From Acholeplasma laidlawii (GTDB lineage: Bacteria > Bacillota_I > Bacilli_A > Acholeplasmatales > Acholeplasmataceae): a stretch of 64,000 bases of DNA. Within the stretch, counting starts at the first letter, position 1; every line of letters starts with the position of its first letter. The notes beneath the pieces are model-generated. The model was not told the origin of the DNA and did no database searches. It saw only the letters and a list, made by a program, of their open reading frames with translations. Below are positions 62,625 through 64,000 of this stretch, one piece after another. Position numbers and translations under genes: made by a program. The stretch is taken from the NCBI RefSeq assembly GCF_015709225.1, contig NZ_JADNRS010000050.1, positions 19,605 through 83,604 on the forward strand. The letters are read 5' to 3'.

Positions 62625-62755
62625 GGTAATATTGTGAAAAGAAGAGATACCCTCTCACCTGATGGTCCATCCTTGGGTAAATAGCACGCTAACATTTATT
62701 TAATTTCGAATTTTAGTGCAAAGCGGGTATATTCATATATACACGCTTTTTCATT
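62625..62755 (+). promoter_or_regulatory. L20-type ribosomal protein leader with attenuator
   Basis: The leader between the promoter and infC contains the segment 'CTCTCACCTGATGG' and 'CCTTGGGTAA' (about 62652-62681), reminiscent of the infC leader of Bacillus in which L20 binds and promotes termination. It ends with the hairpin AAAGCGGGTATAT/ATATATACACGCTTT (62720-62732 with 62735-62749) and a T tail. Autoregulation by L20 is inferred from position and family knowledge. Confidence 0.75.
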
Positions 62756-62794
62756 ATTTTACCAAAGCATAAAAATCGAAGGGAGTGGTTAAAT

Positions 62795-63349
62795 ATTAGA
62801 CCACAAAAAATGGGCTTCAAACCCAAACAAAACTCAGATTTAGTGAATGAGACATTGCCTAATGGACAATTCTTAATCATTGATGAAGAAGGTCAAAGAC
62901 TTGGAACGTTTGATCGTAGACAAGCATTAGAGATTGCAAGAGAAAGAGATATCGATATTTTAGTTGTATCACCTGAAAATGCAAAACCAATGGTTGCAAA
63001 ACTATTAGATTATTCAAAACACCGTTATGACCAACAAAAGAAGCTTAAAGAAATGAAGAAAAATCAACAAATCGTTAAGCTAAAAGAAATTAAGTTATCA
63101 CCAACAATTGATAAACACGATTTCGACACCAAATTAAGAAATGCACAAAAGTTTATTAATGGTGGCGACAAATTAAAAGTATCACTACGTTTTAGAGGAC
63201 GTATGATTACACACAAGGACATCGGATTCGAACAAGTTAACAAATTTGTTGAATTACTACAAGGTGTTGTTGTAGAATCACAACCTAAACTAGAAGGTAT
63301 GCAGATTATTGCAATTATTGCACCTGCAAAGAAAGATGAAAGAGGATAA
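62795..63349 (+). CDS. infC: translation initiation factor IF-3, probable ATT start
   Basis: 184 residues from the ATT. 'EEGQRLGTFDRRQALEIARE', 'VVSPENAKPMVAKLLDYSKH' and 'KEIKLSPTIDKHDFDTKL' are diagnostic for IF-3. The first ATG in frame (62810) is 24 bases from the SD AAGGGAG (62779-62785), too far. ATT at 62795 is 9 bases from it. infC of E. coli and several bacilli uses AUU, which IF-3 itself disfavours, giving feedback control. No ATG alternative fits better. Confidence 0.92.
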   Translation: MRPQKMGFKPKQNSDLVNETLPNGQFLIIDEEGQRLGTFDRRQALEIARERDIDILVVSPENAKPMVAKLLDYSKHRYDQQKKLKEMKKNQQIVKLKEIKLSPTIDKHDFDTKLRNAQKFINGGDKLKVSLRFRGRMITHKDIGFEQVNKFVELLQGVVVESQPKLEGMQIIAIIAPAKKDERG

Positions 63350-63353
63350 TACC

Positions 63354-63554
63354 ATGCCAAAGCAAAAAACACATAGCGGATTAAAAAAACGTATCAAAAT
63401 CACTGCTACTGGTAAATTAATGCGTCATCAAGCGTATTCAAACCACTTAGCAGCATCTAAAACTACAAAACAAAATAGACAATTAAGCGCAGAAACAACT
63501 GTACATGCTACAGATGCTAAAAGAATCAAACGTTTAATTGCTAACATGAAATAA
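63354..63554 (+). CDS. rpmI: 50S ribosomal protein L35
   Basis: 66 residues: 'MPKQKTHSGLKKRIKITATG' at the N-terminus and 'AKRIKRLIANMK' at the end are typical. The ATG at 63354 has AGAGGA upstream; the 15 residues before it in frame overlap infC and are not part of the protein. Middle gene of infC-rpmI-rplT. Confidence 0.97.
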   Translation: MPKQKTHSGLKKRIKITATGKLMRHQAYSNHLAASKTTKQNRQLSAETTVHATDAKRIKRLIANMK

Positions 63555-63568
63555 GGAGGAACTAGAAA

Positions 63569-63949
63569 ATGGCTAGAGTAAAAAACACACCAGTAACTAG
63601 AAGAAGACGCAAGAAAATATTAAAATTAGCTAAAGGTTATTTTGGTTCCAAATCAACATTATACCGTACAGCAAACGAACAAGTAATGCGTGCATTACAA
63701 TATGCTTATAGAGATAGAAAACAAAACAAGAGAAACTTTAGAAGATTATGGATTTCAAGAATTAATGCAGGAGCTGTCCAAAACGGATTTAAATATTCTA
63801 AATTAATTCATGGTTTATCACTTGCTAATGTACAATTAAACAGAAAAGTTTTAGCAGATTTAGCAATCTCAGAACCAACAGTATTTGCTTCATATGTTGA
63901 TTTAGCAAAAGATGCAATCGCTAATCCAACTAAATATCAAGTAAAATAA
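63569..63949 (+). CDS. rplT: 50S ribosomal protein L20
   Basis: 126 residues, very basic. '[19 protein letters not shown]' and '[20 protein letters not shown]' are diagnostic. L20 is needed early in 50S assembly and is the expected repressor of this operon via the leader. SD AAGGAGG precedes the ATG. Confidence 0.97.
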   Translation: MARVKNTPVTRRRRKKILKLAKGYFGSKSTLYRTANEQVMRALQYAYRDRKQNKRNFRRLWISRINAGAVQNGFKYSKLIHGLSLANVQLNRKVLADLAISEPTVFASYVDLAKDAIANPTKYQVK

Positions 63950-63970
63950 TCAATTTATTCAAATTGAGGT

Positions 63971-63999
63971 AAGAGGCATATCTAATATGTCTCTTTTAT
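63971..63999 (+). terminator. terminator of the infC operon
   Basis: AAGAGGCATAT (63971-63981), loop CTA, ATATGTCTCTT (63985-63995) with one G-T pair, then T residues. Confidence 0.82.
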
Positions 64000-64000
64000 T

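Noticed and set aside
1..64000. CRISPR arrays, insertion sequences, prophage genes, rRNA operon
   Set aside because: No regularly spaced repeats, transposase, integrase, capsid or rRNA sequences were seen on either strand.
1..64000. Mycoplasma-type code with TGA as tryptophan
   Set aside because: TGA ends many genes in well-conserved positions (yqeH, holA, mutL) and Trp is encoded by TGG throughout.

Overview
The window looks like a piece of an Acholeplasma chromosome (class Mollicutes, A. laidlawii type). The DNA is strongly AT-rich. Many housekeeping genes run in Bacillus-like order. TGG encodes Trp and TGA is a normal stop (for example at the ends of mutL, yqeH and holA), which separates it from Mycoplasma and Spiroplasma. 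Cell-wall genes that sit in equivalent Firmicutes clusters are absent. I see no transposase, phage module, CRISPR array or rRNA. There is one tRNA, tRNA-Lys(CTT).

Layout. 1-1132: tail of a CNNM/CorC membrane protein. 1138-13256: an alanine T-box, then alaS-ruvX-yrzB-like-yrrM-ygjP-like-greA-yqeG-yqeH-yqeK-rsfS, comEA-comEC, holA, a DnaQ-type exonuclease, and rpsT on the minus strand. 13358-18867: pgsA, recA and a BmrC/BmrD-like heterodimeric ABC exporter. 18938-19579 (minus): an orphan membrane-anchored protein. 19859-31711: rny-ymdB, an unusual membrane protein with SAP/HeH-like repeats, mutS-mutL-miaA-aroK-aroQ-efp and a degenerate RluB-like protein. 31767-36656: cmk-rpsA-der-gpsA-hup. 36845-39039: an ankyrin protein and, convergent to it, a CPBP protease.

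39148-45077 is one tight overlapping series: rdgB, a YfcE-like phosphodiesterase, a choline-kinase/APH-like kinase, a 1006-residue protein with degenerate GGDEF and EAL domains, and a protein carrying a HEPN-type RNx4H motif. 45124-50271 is accessory: small orphan proteins, an S51 peptidase, the tRNA, an Ig-like surface protein, a Pr6Pr-type membrane protein, and a divergent pair made of an HTH-helical (RRNPP-like) regulator and a 57-residue secreted peptide. 50563-57606 holds NUDIX, ABC-F, rpmG, MBL hydrolase, coaX, phosphoglucomutase and an M24 peptidase. 57654-62563 holds two secreted or anchored orphans and a second heterodimeric ABC exporter. 62590-64000 holds the leader-regulated infC-rpmI-rplT operon.

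The candidates I find most interesting are these: (1) the regulator/peptide pair at 49070-50271, with a dyad operator between the genes, which looks like a peptide-pheromone circuit; (2) the degenerate GGDEF/EAL sensor coupled to a HEPN-motif protein; (3) the SAP-repeat membrane protein; (4) EF-P with Arg at position 32; (5) an RluB-like protein with a Glu in place of the catalytic Asp; and (6) two near-identical promoter/start arrangements that imply leaderless mRNAs. Function calls rest on motif recognition by eye; no searches were run.
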